This document shows, piece by piece, positions 16,813 to 26,175 of a DNA stretch of 64,000 bases. The stretch is taken from assembly GCA_014055525.1 (NCBI GenBank), contig WIAH01000005.1, positions 62,001 to 126,000 of the forward strand, written 5' to 3'. Position 1 is the stretch's first letter, and each line of letters begins with the position of its first letter. Made by a program: the position numbers and the translations under genes. This DNA comes from Nitrospira sp. CR1.3. GTDB taxonomy: Bacteria > Nitrospirota > Nitrospiria > Nitrospirales > Nitrospiraceae. The notes below the pieces were generated by a model, which was not told the origin of the DNA, did not search any database, and saw only the letters and a list, made by a program, of their open reading frames with translations.

Positions 16813-18687
16813 CTACGCCAATTTGAACTGCGCCACCGAAGACGTCAGTCCGTCGGCAAGCTTGGCCATGTCTTCGACGGTCATACGCGCCGCGTCCGTG
16901 GCTTTCTGCGTGGCCACCGCGCCGCCGGTGAAGTCCTTAATTGAGCGCCCCACCTGATCCGTCGAGGCCGTTTGACTCGCCGCCGAACTGGCGATGGTTT
17001 GGGCCAATTCCGCGGAACGTTGCGCGATGCCTGAAATTTCGTTGAACACTTCACCGGTTCGCAGCGCGGAAGCCGATCCGGCTTCCACCGCCTGGGTTTC
17101 CTGCTCCATCGCGACGACCGCGTCTTGCGTTTCGGACTGAATGACCTTCACGAGGTCGGCGATTTCGCGAGTCGCTTGCGTCGAGCTTTCGGCCAGCTTT
17201 CTCACCTGGTCAGCGACGACGGCAAACCGTGCGCCTGCTTCTCCCGCGCCGGCCGCCTCGATGGCGGCATTCAGCGCGAGCAGGTTGGTCTGATTTGCGA
17301 TATCCCGGATGGTCGACACGATTTGAGAAATTTCCAACGACCGGTCGCCGAGCGCTTTAACTTGCTTCGACATGCGCTGCACCGCTGACCGGATGCTCTG
17401 CATGTCTTGCACGGTTTCCTGCACCGCGACACGACCTCGTTCTGTCGCCTGCAGCACTTGCTTCGCTGATTCAGACGAGGCGCCGGCAGTTTCGGCCACC
17501 TGGCGCATTTGTGCAGCTAGCTGCTCGACCGCGCTCAAGGTGCGCACCGATTCGTCGGCTTGGTGTTTCGCGGTCCCGGCCATCTGGCCGGCGCTGTCTC
17601 GGAGTGTACCGGCTGATTTGTTGACGCGTTCGGCTGCTTCGCGAACCTGCTTGAGCAATTGGCCGAAACGCGAGATCATGAGATTAAAGCCGTCCGCCAG
17701 GTTTCCGAACATGTCGGCGGTGACTTCACCGCGTTTTGTCAGATCTCCCTTACCCACGTCGGATACCAGGACGAGGAAGTTCATCAATCGTTTTTGCATG
17801 TCGTTACGTTCGTCTTCCGACGTCACCAGCGCGGTAATACGGTCCAACATGGTGTTGAACGATGTGGCCATTTGCCCCAACTCGTCTTTGGAGGCAATCT
17901 TTGCGCGAGCTTGATAGTTGCCATTGGCGGCCAACTGCGCGACACTGGCCACCTGCCCGAGACCGACGGCGAGCTTGTGCGCTACCCAATACCCGAGCGC
18001 CAACCCCAAGGCTACAGCGATGATACCGCCGGCGATCATCACCAGCGTTCCGTTCCAGGCGAGAGATTTGGCTTCTTCGTTCAAGTCGCTGGAGATCGCC
18101 TGCATCGTCTTGATCTGCTCAGCGTGACGGTTCGTCACCGAATCGTAGGCCGGCGCGATGCTTACGGTAAGGGCCAGCTGACCCAACTCGCGCATCTGCA
18201 CGGCCTGGTTGGGAGTCAAGGCCTTCGATTCAAAGCTTTCGGCGATCGCCGCCACACCAGCTTCGGCCTGGGAGAAGAAGCCTGTCAATGCGCTCTTCAG
18301 ATCATTGAGCCCTTTGGTTTCATCGAGTCCTGTGGAAGAGGTCCGAAGCGTCTTCGCCTCATAGGCCGCGATGAGCTGATTGACCTGTTGCTTGTAAGGA
18401 ATCAGCTTGCCGACGTCGGCCTTGAAGTCCGCGGCGCGGGGCGCCTTGGACAGGTCCTGAAGTGTTTCGTGATACTTGTTGACGTTGAATAACAGCTGAT
18501 TGAAATCAATCAGCGCGACGGTGTAGTCGGCGTAGATCTCATCGGCCTGTTGGCTGAGCTTTTTGTTCGTCCACACGCCGAGGGAGGCCATGATCAAGAT
18601 GATGACGCTGATCATGCCGAACGTCGCCAAGAGTTTCGACTGTGTTTTTAGGTCTTCGAACCGTTGCATCATGCTGAACCTTGCCAT
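16813..18687 (-). CDS. Methyl-accepting chemotaxis protein
   Basis: 624 residues. One membrane segment lies near residues 20-40 ([15 protein letters not shown]) and the second near 210-235 ([20 protein letters not shown]). They enclose a ~170-residue periplasmic region that looks all-helical, like a four-helix-bundle sensor. One or two HAMP-like segments follow, then the signalling domain with the hairpin-tip motif ([20 protein letters not shown]). A strong AAGGAGGAGG ribosome binding site precedes the ATG at 18687. It is the PilJ/PixJ-position receptor of the operon. No cheR or cheB is nearby, so adaptation, if any, uses enzymes encoded elsewhere. Confidence 0.94.
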   Translation of the reverse strand: MARFSMMQRFEDLKTQSKLLATFGMISVIILIMASLGVWTNKKLSQQADEIYADYTVALIDFNQLLFNVNKYHETLQDLSKAPRAADFKADVGKLIPYKQQVNQLIAAYEAKTLRTSSTGLDETKGLNDLKSALTGFFSQAEAGVAAIAESFESKALTPNQAVQMRELGQLALTVSIAPAYDSVTNRHAEQIKTMQAISSDLNEEAKSLAWNGTLVMIAGGIIAVALGLALGYWVAHKLAVGLGQVASVAQLAANGNYQARAKIASKDELGQMATSFNTMLDRITALVTSEDERNDMQKRLMNFLVLVSDVGKGDLTKRGEVTADMFGNLADGFNLMISRFGQLLKQVREAAERVNKSAGTLRDSAGQMAGTAKHQADESVRTLSAVEQLAAQMRQVAETAGASSESAKQVLQATERGRVAVQETVQDMQSIRSAVQRMSKQVKALGDRSLEISQIVSTIRDIANQTNLLALNAAIEAAGAGEAGARFAVVADQVRKLAESSTQATREIADLVKVIQSETQDAVVAMEQETQAVEAGSASALRTGEVFNEISGIAQRSAELAQTIASSAASQTASTDQVGRSIKDFTGGAVATQKATDAARMTVEDMAKLADGLTSSVAQFKLA

Positions 18688-18750
18688 GGGAACCTCCTCC
18701 TTCTCTGCAATCGTGTCTGACGCTTAGGTGAGTCCTGGTTGCGCTGCTGG

Positions 18751-19275
18751 TTAACCTGCGCTCTCGAAATGCGAGAGCACGACTGATGTTTCCAATACCC
18801 CTCTGAGCCGGTCCTCCAGCTTCACGACCGCCGACACGAAGGGATTGGCTCCCTCCCCCGTGCCCGTCGGAGCCGGCATGAATTGGTCTTTAGAAAGAGT
18901 GCGAATTTCCGGGACCGTATCGACCAACACGCCGACTTGCCAGCTCCCATGCTTCAACACGACGGCATACCGTAAGGCGGCTTCGTTACTGAGGCCGAAC
19001 ATCTGCCTCAGATCAAGTAACGGGACCACCGTACCGCGCAGATTCGTGACACCCACCAAGCCGGACGGCATGCCCGGTACCGGAGTGATGGATTCCACCA
19101 CGAAGACTTCCCGTACATGCTGCAGGTCGACCGTAAACAGTTCCCCTCCCATAGAAATAATGGCGGCACGGACGCTGGCCGAGCCAGCTGGCTGCGCGGG
19201 AACGGGACCGCCGGGGGCGATCCCGTTCCCGAGCTGACTTGGGCCGACGGCCGTTGAAGGGCGGGCGGACGACAT
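18751..19275 (-). CDS. cheW: CheW adaptor protein (PilI-like)
   Basis: 174 residues with an unstructured Pro/Gly/Ala-rich N-terminus (about 1-30), then a canonical CheW domain (GGELFTVDLQHVREV, MPSGLVGVTNLRGTVVPLLDL, with the conserved NLRG turn). It couples the MCP to CheA. It starts 5 bp after the CheY gene and lies just upstream of the MCP gene, as PilI does in Pil-Chp clusters. Of the three CheW proteins in this operon it is the most canonical and the likeliest core array component. Confidence 0.92.
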   Translation of the reverse strand: MSSARPSTAVGPSQLGNGIAPGGPVPAQPAGSASVRAAIISMGGELFTVDLQHVREVFVVESITPVPGMPSGLVGVTNLRGTVVPLLDLRQMFGLSNEAALRYAVVLKHGSWQVGVLVDTVPEIRTLSKDQFMPAPTGTGEGANPFVSAVVKLEDRLRGVLETSVVLSHFESAG

Positions 19276-19280
19276 CGTGA

Positions 19281-19643
19281 TCAGCCCAACACCCGCTTGA
19301 CGGCGGCGAGCAATTCCTCGCCCTTGAACGGTTTCACCACGTGCGCATTGGCCCCCTGTTGTTGGCCCCAGAATTTATCGCTCTCATTTCCCTTCGAGGT
19401 ACAGAGGATGATCGGAATGTTCTTGGTGCGATCATCGTTCTTCAGGTCGCGGCATGCCTGGAAACCGTTGCGGCCCGGCATCACCACATCCATGACGATC
19501 AAGTCAGGCTTCTCGCTGACGATCTTCTCTTCCAGCTTTTCCGTATTGGGAAAGGACACCACCGTATGATTGGCTCCCTTCAGAAACCCCTCAATCACTT
19601 GAAGTTCCGCATAGGAATCGTCCACGACCACGATCTTGCTCAT
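19281..19643 (-). CDS. Single-domain response regulator (CheY/PilG/PilH type)
   Basis: A 120-residue stand-alone receiver. Acidic residues Asp8-Asp9, phospho-acceptor Asp52 (IVMDVVMPGRNG), Thr/Ser near 82 (LCTSKG) and the conserved Lys in VVKPF are all present. With no output domain it works by protein contact, as the PilG/PilH receivers do on type IV pilus motors, or as a phosphate sink for the multi-Hpt CheA. It is the second gene of the operon, 62 bp after the heme protein gene. Confidence 0.92.
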   Translation of the reverse strand: MSKIVVVDDSYAELQVIEGFLKGANHTVVSFPNTEKLEEKIVSEKPDLIVMDVVMPGRNGFQACRDLKNDDRTKNIPIILCTSKGNESDKFWGQQQGANAHVVKPFKGEELLAAVKRVLG

Positions 19644-19705
19644 CGTATGTGCTCCTTGGTGTTGATAAGTTTAGGAAAACGTGATTCGCTCTTGTCTGCA
19701 CCCGC

Positions 19706-20443
19706 TCATTTGAGAGGCAGGACGACGCTGATCGCGCCGGCCAACTCTCCTTCCTTCCATCCTTCCTTCTTATGACCCGACACATCGCGCTCCCCTTTCG
19801 GAGAACCGTGGCAATTCAGGCAGGTCGCTCCTGCGTACTCAGGATCCATCATACGAAGCACCGGACGTCCGTCGACCATTGTATTGCGCACGTATGATTG
19901 TCCTTTAGGATGACGGGGGTCACTGAACATGCGAAGAACCTCGGCCTCGAAATCGTCCGGTTTGTTGCTCGGGTTGCGGTAGTCGATCCCGGTGAGTTTC
20001 AAACGGACTCCTGATTTCTTGTAGAAATGTTCTCCGGTTCTCCTGGCGAAGACAGCGGGAATAAACCCTTTAAAGGAGATGCCCTGCTTATTGATGATCG
20101 GCTGCGCTTCGTTGACCACCTCCCTCTCCGCCTCCACGAGCGCCAGGTACAGACTGGCCTGAGGAACGACGTTGGGAATCCTGAGATCCACCTTCGTGCG
20201 CTTCTTGAATCGATCAATGACCTGCGCGGCCATGTAGTCGCCTGTAAAACCCTTGTCCGCCTTTGCGGGGTCATTGATATTGGCCATCTGTTCTGAGACG
20301 ACGCCGCGGCCGATCTTGACCAATTCGATCAGATGCTCGGCCACTTCCGCTTCATTCGCCGCCAGCACGGGACCGGCACAGAGGGTCACGGCCGCCGCAG
20401 CAAGAGCACTCACCATCCGCACACCGAAACGCGTCAGTTTCAT
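19706..20443 (-). CDS. Periplasmic mono-heme Tll0287-like (DUF3365) protein
   Basis: 245 residues with a Sec signal peptide (MKLTRFGVRMVSALAAAAVT..., cleavage after about residue 29, VLAAN). The rest matches the Tll0287/DUF3365 fold: a helical N-terminus, a PAS-like core, and near the C-terminus one c-type heme motif, Cys208-Leu-Asn-Cys211-His212. Members occur as free periplasmic proteins or as sensor domains of kinases and receptors, and are thought to sense redox state or small ligands. A strong AAGGAGGGG site precedes the ATG. As the first gene of a chemosensory operon it may feed a signal to the MCP (inference). Confidence 0.85.
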   Translation of the reverse strand: MKLTRFGVRMVSALAAAAVTLCAGPVLAANEAEVAEHLIELVKIGRGVVSEQMANINDPAKADKGFTGDYMAAQVIDRFKKRTKVDLRIPNVVPQASLYLALVEAEREVVNEAQPIINKQGISFKGFIPAVFARRTGEHFYKKSGVRLKLTGIDYRNPSNKPDDFEAEVLRMFSDPRHPKGQSYVRNTMVDGRPVLRMMDPEYAGATCLNCHGSPKGERDVSGHKKEGWKEGELAGAISVVLPLK

Positions 20444-20981
20444 ACCGCCCCTCCTTGATTGGTCCAGTTGAGATCTTCTGATCTACCCGTAGTTCTTGTC
20501 GAATCGTTCACTGGTTTGAGATCGTCGCGCAGTCGTCAGCCTTCGCAGACGAATATCTGCTCGTAATTTCTGGCACCAGGCCATTTTGCAAAGAGTGTGC
20601 TTACAACAATCGGTAATTACGTAACGCGGCGCAGGCTCTCATTTCGTTTTTCTTATCAATTGCTTAGGACGAGAACGAATTGACCGGTTCGCGTCATTCT
20701 GGCGCAGGACTGTTCATCTTGTGACAAAATGATGCCCTTCTGGCAAAAAATGACCACTGAAACCTTGTGTCGATCTGGCGAGTTCAAGCTCATGAATCGC
20801 TTCATCTTGCTCAACAAAGAAGACTGGCTGGGAAAAAGCATAGCAGAGAATCAGAATTTCGCCTGATCCCCAGGGACAGGAACCAGGAAAGGAACAGCCG
20901 GACCAGGGTTGGATGGAGGGCATACAGGAGAAACGAGCGCGGAGGTCAGAACCCGATCTACCGGAGGCTCTGAAAACAAGC
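20444..20981. other. Non-coding gap upstream of the chemosensory operon
   Basis: 538 bp between the chemosensory operon start and the end of cbiZ; the promoter of the operon must lie here. I found no convincing sigma70, sigma54 or sigma28 promoter. Short open frames are present but none has family features. An AT-richer stretch containing TTACGTAA lies around 20600-20660. Confidence 0.5.
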
Positions 20982-21752
20982 TTATCGTCTACTGCTTCCC
21001 GATTTGGGATTGTTCCGGTGCCACCGGTCTGAGCGATGGAGGCCATCGCGAACGCAGCGAGCAACGAGGCGCCCGATCATGGATCCGATTGCGGTGTGGG
21101 TCCCGCTGTACTGCACCTTATATGTTCCGTCGATGCTGCTGGCAACGACGATCGCGTCCGTGCCGGTTCCTGTCGCAGGAAAAAGGCCCGACGCGCTGCG
21201 AACGTCCTGCTCGATCAAAGTGGCCGTCTTGCTTTCGGTGGCCACCTGCACAGCGCCGACCATTGCCGGCAGCGCCAACGTGGCATTGGTTATCAGTATG
21301 ATGTTGATAGTTCCCGGACGATCACAGCGGCGTATCCTTCCGCCATAAGCCGCTGGTTCCCCTGCTTTCACCGCATTGGTCACTCCCACCGTGCAGAAAC
21401 ACTCCACCCAGATTTTTCCGGCCGTCTCGCGGGCTTTGACCAGTTGCTTCATCGGCACGGCTGTCATGAGACCGACAACCGGTGAATCGGCCCTTACTCC
21501 TGCCGCCAACTTCCCCAAAAAACGGGCCGGATCGCTCCACTTCGTCATCCCAGACGACGCCGGTGCTACCTTCTTCCCATGAAGCTCAGGATTGGGAGCG
21601 ACTTGATGATTCAAGATGGAGCGGGCCCGGACAAGTCCCCCTCCTCTCGGTGCGGAGGACAGTACACGATGGAGTTTCCCAAGCTCGATAATCAACGTAT
21701 TCCGCCGGATCCGGTGATTGGCCGAGAAACGATTCCTTTGTGATTTGTTCAT
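20982..21752 (-). CDS. cbiZ: Adenosylcobinamide amidohydrolase CbiZ
   Basis: About 256 residues. CbiZ hydrolyses the aminopropanol side chain of (adenosyl)cobinamide and of some pseudocobamides, giving cobyric acid that can be rebuilt with the cell's own lower ligand. Family signatures are visible: VLSSAPRGGGL near residue 31, GTINIILITNATL near 147, and the ATGTGTDAIVVAS block near 193. Last gene of the cob operon, 8 bp after cobD. The last ~20 residues (HRSDRWHRNNPKSGSSRR) look less family-like, and a late frameshift cannot be excluded. In bacteria cbiZ marks corrinoid remodelling, which suits a B12-importing cell. Confidence 0.82.
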   Translation of the reverse strand: MNKSQRNRFSANHRIRRNTLIIELGKLHRVLSSAPRGGGLVRARSILNHQVAPNPELHGKKVAPASSGMTKWSDPARFLGKLAAGVRADSPVVGLMTAVPMKQLVKARETAGKIWVECFCTVGVTNAVKAGEPAAYGGRIRRCDRPGTINIILITNATLALPAMVGAVQVATESKTATLIEQDVRSASGLFPATGTGTDAIVVASSIDGTYKVQYSGTHTAIGSMIGRLVARCVRDGLHRSDRWHRNNPKSGSSRR

Positions 21753-21760
21753 ACCAACAC

Positions 21761-22861
21761 CTATCTCAAGAGCTTGGCGAGCGCCGCAACGAGCCGGTTG
21801 TTATCGTTACGAGATCGAACGGCAACCCGGATCGTCCGTGGAGTGAGCCCCGGCACAAGCGAACAGTCACGGATCAACAGTCCCCGCCGGCCCAACTCAG
21901 CGGCAACAGCTCCGGCTCGGCATGGCTTTGGCAGTTCCAGCAGAAGGAAATTTGCGCGGGAAGGAAACAGCCTCAGGCCAGGAAGGGATGACAGTGCCTT
22001 CGCAAAGCGGTGCCGTTCGCGTCGAAGATAGGCCCGGGAGCGCCGGGCATGGATCTGGTCCCGAATCGCCGCCTCCGCCGCTCGTTGAGCCAATACGTTG
22101 ACCGACCAGGGCGGTTGGTATTGACGCAGGAGCGCGGCAGTGCGAGCGGATGAGACGCTGTACCCGATGCGAAGACCCGGCAACGCGTAAAACTTCGTGA
22201 AACTTCGCAGCACAATCAGCCGAGGATAGCGAGAGACCGACGGCAGCTGCGACAGCTCATGGCAATACTCAACAAATGTTTCGTCCAGGACCATCCATGC
22301 CCCGAAACGGTCGACCTCTTTAAGGAGCCGCGTCAAGCCGTTTTGATCACAGGCCTGGCCGGTCGGACTGTTTGGATTGCAGAGGAAGACGGCTTCTGGG
22401 CGTCGGCCGTTTTTTCGTCCCGATCGGAAACAGTCCACGACCTCTTCAAGGGGAGGCCGGTAGCCGTCCTGTCTCGCGGCTCGCACATGGCGGTCTTTCG
22501 CGCCGGCTCGATGGAGCGCGCTGCCATACTCCGAAAATGTCGGACCAACGATCAACGCTGATCGTATCCCCAATGCGCGGGGAATAAGATCGATCAGTTC
22601 CGTCGATCCATTGGCGATTACAAACTGCTCAGGAGCCAACTTCCATCGAGACGCAAGGATCAGTCGTAACCGTACAGAGTCCGGATCAGGATAATGCCGG
22701 ATCAGTCGCATGCCTTCATCAAGCGCCCTGAGAACATTCGGAGACGGCCCAAGAGGATTGACGCTTGCGCTGAAGTCCAGAAGAGACTCGATCGGTCTTC
22801 GCAAATCGCGAGCCGCCGCATGGACGTTGCCACCGTGGCCGCCTGCCGCCTTCAAAGCCAT
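21761..22861 (-). CDS. cobD: L-threonine-O-3-phosphate decarboxylase (CobD, PLP-dependent)
   Basis: 366-residue fold-type I aminotransferase-like enzyme that makes (R)-1-amino-2-propanol phosphate, the linker of the cobalamin nucleotide loop. The N-terminal HGGN and DFSASVNPLGP motif is typical of the CobD/CobC family. The PLP lysine is in SFTKFYALPGLRIGY, and NPNSPTG and the later LDETF motif hold the cofactor. The start overlaps the end of cbiB by 10 bp, and the product is used by CbiB next to it. The name follows the Salmonella convention. Confidence 0.92.
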   Translation of the reverse strand: MALKAAGGHGGNVHAAARDLRRPIESLLDFSASVNPLGPSPNVLRALDEGMRLIRHYPDPDSVRLRLILASRWKLAPEQFVIANGSTELIDLIPRALGIRSALIVGPTFSEYGSALHRAGAKDRHVRAARQDGYRPPLEEVVDCFRSGRKNGRRPEAVFLCNPNSPTGQACDQNGLTRLLKEVDRFGAWMVLDETFVEYCHELSQLPSVSRYPRLIVLRSFTKFYALPGLRIGYSVSSARTAALLRQYQPPWSVNVLAQRAAEAAIRDQIHARRSRAYLRRERHRFAKALSSLPGLRLFPSRANFLLLELPKPCRAGAVAAELGRRGLLIRDCSLVPGLTPRTIRVAVRSRNDNNRLVAALAKLLR

Positions 22862-23805
22862 CGGTATCCTGCGGCCATTGCGACGGCCAGAAGATAGGCG
22901 ATCGTGACAATCCGTGTTGCCTGATCAATATGCTTGACCGATAACGGCTCGATTCCGTCGCCGAGCAACGGCCGTTCCTGCGGCACTCCGCCATATACAT
23001 TCATGCCCCCCAGCCTGACGCCGAGGGCACCGGCCATCGAGGCCTCCGGTCTCCCGCTGTTAGGGCTGGGGTGTTTATGTCCATCCCGCCATAAGATCGA
23101 CGCGCTCCGGATCACATGACGCGGATTTCGAAAGTTGATCCCTGCAGCCACCACCATCAACGCGGCAGTCATGCGTGCGGGGATCCAGTTGACGAGATCA
23201 TCCAGTTTGGCAGAAGCCCAGCCGAAGTCTCTGAACCGTTCGTCCCGATGTCCGACGATCGAATCCAACGTAGAAACCGCCTTGTAGGCCAGCGCGAGAG
23301 GCGCTCCTCCGACGGCAAGATACAGCAACGGCGCAATCACTCCATCCGAAGCGCTTTCGGCAAGTGTTTCCACCGTGGCTCTTACCACTTCCGCTTTTGA
23401 CAGACCGTCCGTATCTCGCCCGACAATGAGGCCCACCGCCGCCCTGGCCTGGCCCACCGAATTCGCCTTCAACGAGGCGGATACGGCGCCGACATGGCGG
23501 ACAAGATCCCTCCAGGCCAGCGTGGTAGAGGCGAGACAGATTTCGATGCCACGCCCGATCCATTCGTGGGCGGCCGTTCCGGCAGCGATCACTATCCAAC
23601 CGAACAGAGACGCGACCGCCGGGAGACCCAGGGCCAGCACAATGCCCGCCAGGCGAAGCGCGCTTGACCGAACACAAAGAAGCCGTATGCCCTGCTCGAA
23701 CCGATGAACGAGGTACCCCATCCCGCGCACCGGATGAGGCAGCCACTGTGGATCGCCGACAGCCACGTCGACCGCGCAGGCTAACAGGAGATCGGTGGGA
23801 GTCAT
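22852..23805 (-). CDS. cbiB: Adenosylcobinamide-phosphate synthase CbiB
   Basis: 317-residue multi-pass inner membrane protein that couples adenosylcobyric acid with aminopropanol phosphate. Diagnostic segments: an N-terminal DLLLACAVDVAVGDP with HPVRGMG, the internal LAESASDGVIAPLLY and the LDSIVGHRDERFRDFGWASAKLDDLVNWIPAR block. The start overlaps the cobS stop by 4 bp (ATGA) and its end overlaps cobD, indicating translational coupling. Called CobD in the Pseudomonas naming system. Confidence 0.95.
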   Translation of the reverse strand: MTPTDLLLACAVDVAVGDPQWLPHPVRGMGYLVHRFEQGIRLLCVRSSALRLAGIVLALGLPAVASLFGWIVIAAGTAAHEWIGRGIEICLASTTLAWRDLVRHVGAVSASLKANSVGQARAAVGLIVGRDTDGLSKAEVVRATVETLAESASDGVIAPLLYLAVGGAPLALAYKAVSTLDSIVGHRDERFRDFGWASAKLDDLVNWIPARMTAALMVVAAGINFRNPRHVIRSASILWRDGHKHPSPNSGRPEASMAGALGVRLGGMNVYGGVPQERPLLGDGIEPLSVKHIDQATRIVTIAYLLAVAMAAGYRWL

Positions 23806-24566
23806 GTCGGACGACTAAGGAGTGGAACGAGAAGGAGAAAGCACACCTCCACCAGCTCGTTGGTTGCCCCGAGCGTGTCGCCTGTGATTCCCCCAAAGAC
23901 ATGACGACAAAAAAGGGTCATCAGTCGACTCAGGGCACCTCCGATCGCCAGGACCGCCATCGCGGGAACCATGCCGATTGCCCAGACCAATAGACAGCCG
24001 ACAAGAACGGTCGCGCCCGCGACATGACGCGCTGAGAGATGCGCCAAAAACGGTGCCGCCAACCCGCCTTCCGCTCGAGCATAGGAAGTTCCGTAGGCTC
24101 CGGTCACCATCGCCCACCGCCCCACGGCCGGCATGCAGAAAAGCGCGGGAAACCGTATCGCGTCCGGCAAGGTCGATACGGCGGCATACCGCAGAATGAG
24201 CGAGAGAAAAAGACCTGTCGCCCCGATTGCGCCGATACGAGGATCGCGCATGATGGTCAACCGATCGACGGGAGTTCGGCCTCCCGCGAGTCCGTCAAGG
24301 GTATCAGCGAGGCCGTCTTGATGGAGCCCTCTGGTCATGGCGACAAGCAATAAAATCACCAGCGCTGCCGTCACTTCCTGGGGTAGCCATCGTACCAACA
24401 GCAGATCCGTGGCGGCGAGGAGTCCGCCGAGCAGCATCCCCACGAAGGGATACCACGCCATTGATCCGGCCAACTCAGAAGGAGCCGGATCATGATGATT
24501 CCGGCTCAGCGGAACCGCCGTGAGAAATTGCCAGGCGAAGAGGAGTGGCCGCACGCTCGTCGTCAT
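23802..24566 (-). CDS. cobS: Adenosylcobinamide-GDP ribazoletransferase CobS
   Basis: 254-residue polytopic membrane enzyme that joins AdoCbi-GDP with alpha-ribazole or its phosphate to form the complete cobamide. Family motifs: FLTAVPLSRNH near the N-terminus and the DGLADTLDGLAGG block with its clustered acidic residues, predicted to bind magnesium. It overlaps cobT by 4 bp and cbiB by 4 bp. The alpha-ribazole-phosphate phosphatase CobC was not found in the window. Confidence 0.95.
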   Translation of the reverse strand: MTTSVRPLLFAWQFLTAVPLSRNHHDPAPSELAGSMAWYPFVGMLLGGLLAATDLLLVRWLPQEVTAALVILLLVAMTRGLHQDGLADTLDGLAGGRTPVDRLTIMRDPRIGAIGATGLFLSLILRYAAVSTLPDAIRFPALFCMPAVGRWAMVTGAYGTSYARAEGGLAAPFLAHLSARHVAGATVLVGCLLVWAIGMVPAMAVLAIGGALSRLMTLFCRHVFGGITGDTLGATNELVEVCFLLLVPLLSRPT

Positions 24567-25618
24567 GCGCTCCGTTCCGATACCCCAGCTTCAGCGAACG
24601 TGGCCATCTCGGTCAGAATCTTCACGGCGGCCTGAACGAGACCCATTCCCAGACAGGCGCCGGTTCCCTCCCCCAGGCGAAGCTCAAGATCGAAAAGCGG
24701 TCGTAATCCCAGATTCTGCAGAATCACCTGATGTCCTCGCTCCACCGAGCGATGAGAGGCAATCAAATACTGGCGACATCGCGGCTGCACCCCGCAGGCG
24801 ATCAGCGCGGCGGCCCCGGCGATAAATCCGTCCAGGACGACCGGAACTCGGGCGGCTGCTGCTCCCAAAATAAGCCCGGCCATGCCGGCGATCTCGAGCC
24901 CGCCGACTTTCGCGAGGACGTCCATGGCGTTCCTCGGATCAGGCTGATGACGGGCGAGCGCCCGCTCGATCACTTCTACTTTTCTTCGGCGGCCCTGTTC
25001 GTCAATTCCGGTCCCTTGACCGGTGACATGATTCACATCCGAGCGGGTCATGGCCGCCGTAATGGCCGCACTCGCGGTCGTATTGCCAATCCCCATGTCA
25101 CCCGTTCCGATCAACCCGATACCCTCGCGGGCTGCCTCCGCGGCCAGGTCCGCCCCCACCATAACCGCGTGCTCGGCAGTCGCCTCGGACATGGCCGGTT
25201 CATGCGCCATGTTATGCGTGCCCTTCATCAGCTTTCGGCTGATGAGTCCTGCTATCGGCTCAAACTCGTGCGCGACTCCGATATCTACGACGCGAACGTC
25301 GACTCCGGTATGCCGAGCCAGGACGTTTACCCCGGCTCCACCTCTCAAGAAATTCATGACCATCTGCGCGGTGACATCGCGGGGATAGGCGCTTACGCCC
25401 TCGTCTACGACACCATGATCGGCCGCAAAGGTAAACACGACGCCTCGTGGAACGGCCGGCTTTCGTTCGCCCGTCATGGTGCAGTACTGAACGGCCAGTT
25501 CCTCGAGCCGCCCCAGGCTTGCTTGAGGTTTCGTCAATCGATCCAGCCGACGCTGTGTATCGATCGCAATGGCGTCGTCCACATCTCGAACTAGCGCTCT
25601 CGCCTCATTGAAGGTCAT
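24563..25618 (-). CDS. cobT: Nicotinate-nucleotide--dimethylbenzimidazole phosphoribosyltransferase CobT
   Basis: 351 residues, the usual family length. It activates the lower ligand base by transferring phosphoribose from nicotinate mononucleotide, giving alpha-ribazole phosphate for CobS. Conserved blocks are visible: TKPQASLGRLEELA, FAADHGVVDEGVSAYP, GTGDMGIGNTTASAA and the C-terminal LRLGEGTGACLGM, which carries the catalytic glutamate. It lies 9 bp after cobU and overlaps the cobS start. Its presence with cbiZ suggests swapping the lower base of imported corrinoids. Confidence 0.95.
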   Translation of the reverse strand: MTFNEARALVRDVDDAIAIDTQRRLDRLTKPQASLGRLEELAVQYCTMTGERKPAVPRGVVFTFAADHGVVDEGVSAYPRDVTAQMVMNFLRGGAGVNVLARHTGVDVRVVDIGVAHEFEPIAGLISRKLMKGTHNMAHEPAMSEATAEHAVMVGADLAAEAAREGIGLIGTGDMGIGNTTASAAITAAMTRSDVNHVTGQGTGIDEQGRRRKVEVIERALARHQPDPRNAMDVLAKVGGLEIAGMAGLILGAAAARVPVVLDGFIAGAAALIACGVQPRCRQYLIASHRSVERGHQVILQNLGLRPLFDLELRLGEGTGACLGMGLVQAAVKILTEMATFAEAGVSERSA

Positions 25619-25627
25619 TGGATCCTC

Positions 25628-26173
25628 TCATTTCAATCGAATAGAAAGACCGCTCGCCACCAGATACGCCTCGTCGGCTTCTTTCGCGACCAGGCGATTG
25701 ACGGCGCCTGCCAGCTCTCGAAAACGGCGCGATGTCGCATCGACGGGAACCACGCCCATACCCAGCTCATTGGCGACAAGTATGACTCGCGCCCTCATAC
25801 GCTTGACGGCGTGAATGAACGCCAGCATGTCGTGGAGCACCTGCGACTCCTTGCTTCCCAGCCCGAAATGATTGGAGAGCCACATTGTCAAACAGTCGAC
25901 AACAATCACCCGAAATTCCTTTCCATGTTTCTCAAGCCATCCGGTCAAATCCGTCGGCACTTCAGCAGTTGTCCATGCGGCCGATCTCGACAATCGGTGC
26001 CGGGCGATCTTCGCAGCCATCTCTTCGTCACGACCTTCACCGGTCGCCACAAAAGCGCGGGGTGCGGTTTTTCCGATTCCCTTCGCCGCCAGCCGGAGCG
26101 CGACATCGCTTTTGCCTGAAGAGGCGCCACCCAGGACAAACACAAGCCGAGAGGCTCTCGATTTCGTTGTCAT
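25628..26173 (-). CDS. cobU: Adenosylcobinamide kinase / adenosylcobinamide-phosphate guanylyltransferase CobU
   Basis: 181-residue bifunctional enzyme that phosphorylates adenosylcobinamide and transfers GMP to give AdoCbi-GDP for CobS. The P-loop is GGASSGKS near residue 16, followed by YATGE-like FVATGEGRDEEM and the IARHRLSR segment carrying the conserved histidine that accepts GMP. VVDCLTMWLSN matches the family Walker-B-like strand. Lies 2 bp after cobQ. Confidence 0.95.
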   Translation of the reverse strand: MTTKSRASRLVFVLGGASSGKSDVALRLAAKGIGKTAPRAFVATGEGRDEEMAAKIARHRLSRSAAWTTAEVPTDLTGWLEKHGKEFRVIVVDCLTMWLSNHFGLGSKESQVLHDMLAFIHAVKRMRARVILVANELGMGVVPVDATSRRFRELAGAVNRLVAKEADEAYLVASGLSIRLK

Positions 26174-26175
26174 GT

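Noticed and set aside
20571..20592. TGGCAC...TTGCA resembling a sigma54 promoter upstream of the chemosensory operon
   Set aside because: The GG-to-GC spacing is 14, not 10, and it points away from the operon.
20714..21064. A 116-codon minus-strand frame overlapping the end of cbiZ
   Set aside because: It might be a frameshifted cbiZ tail, but the annotated cbiZ frame already reaches the family end; no good reason to split it.
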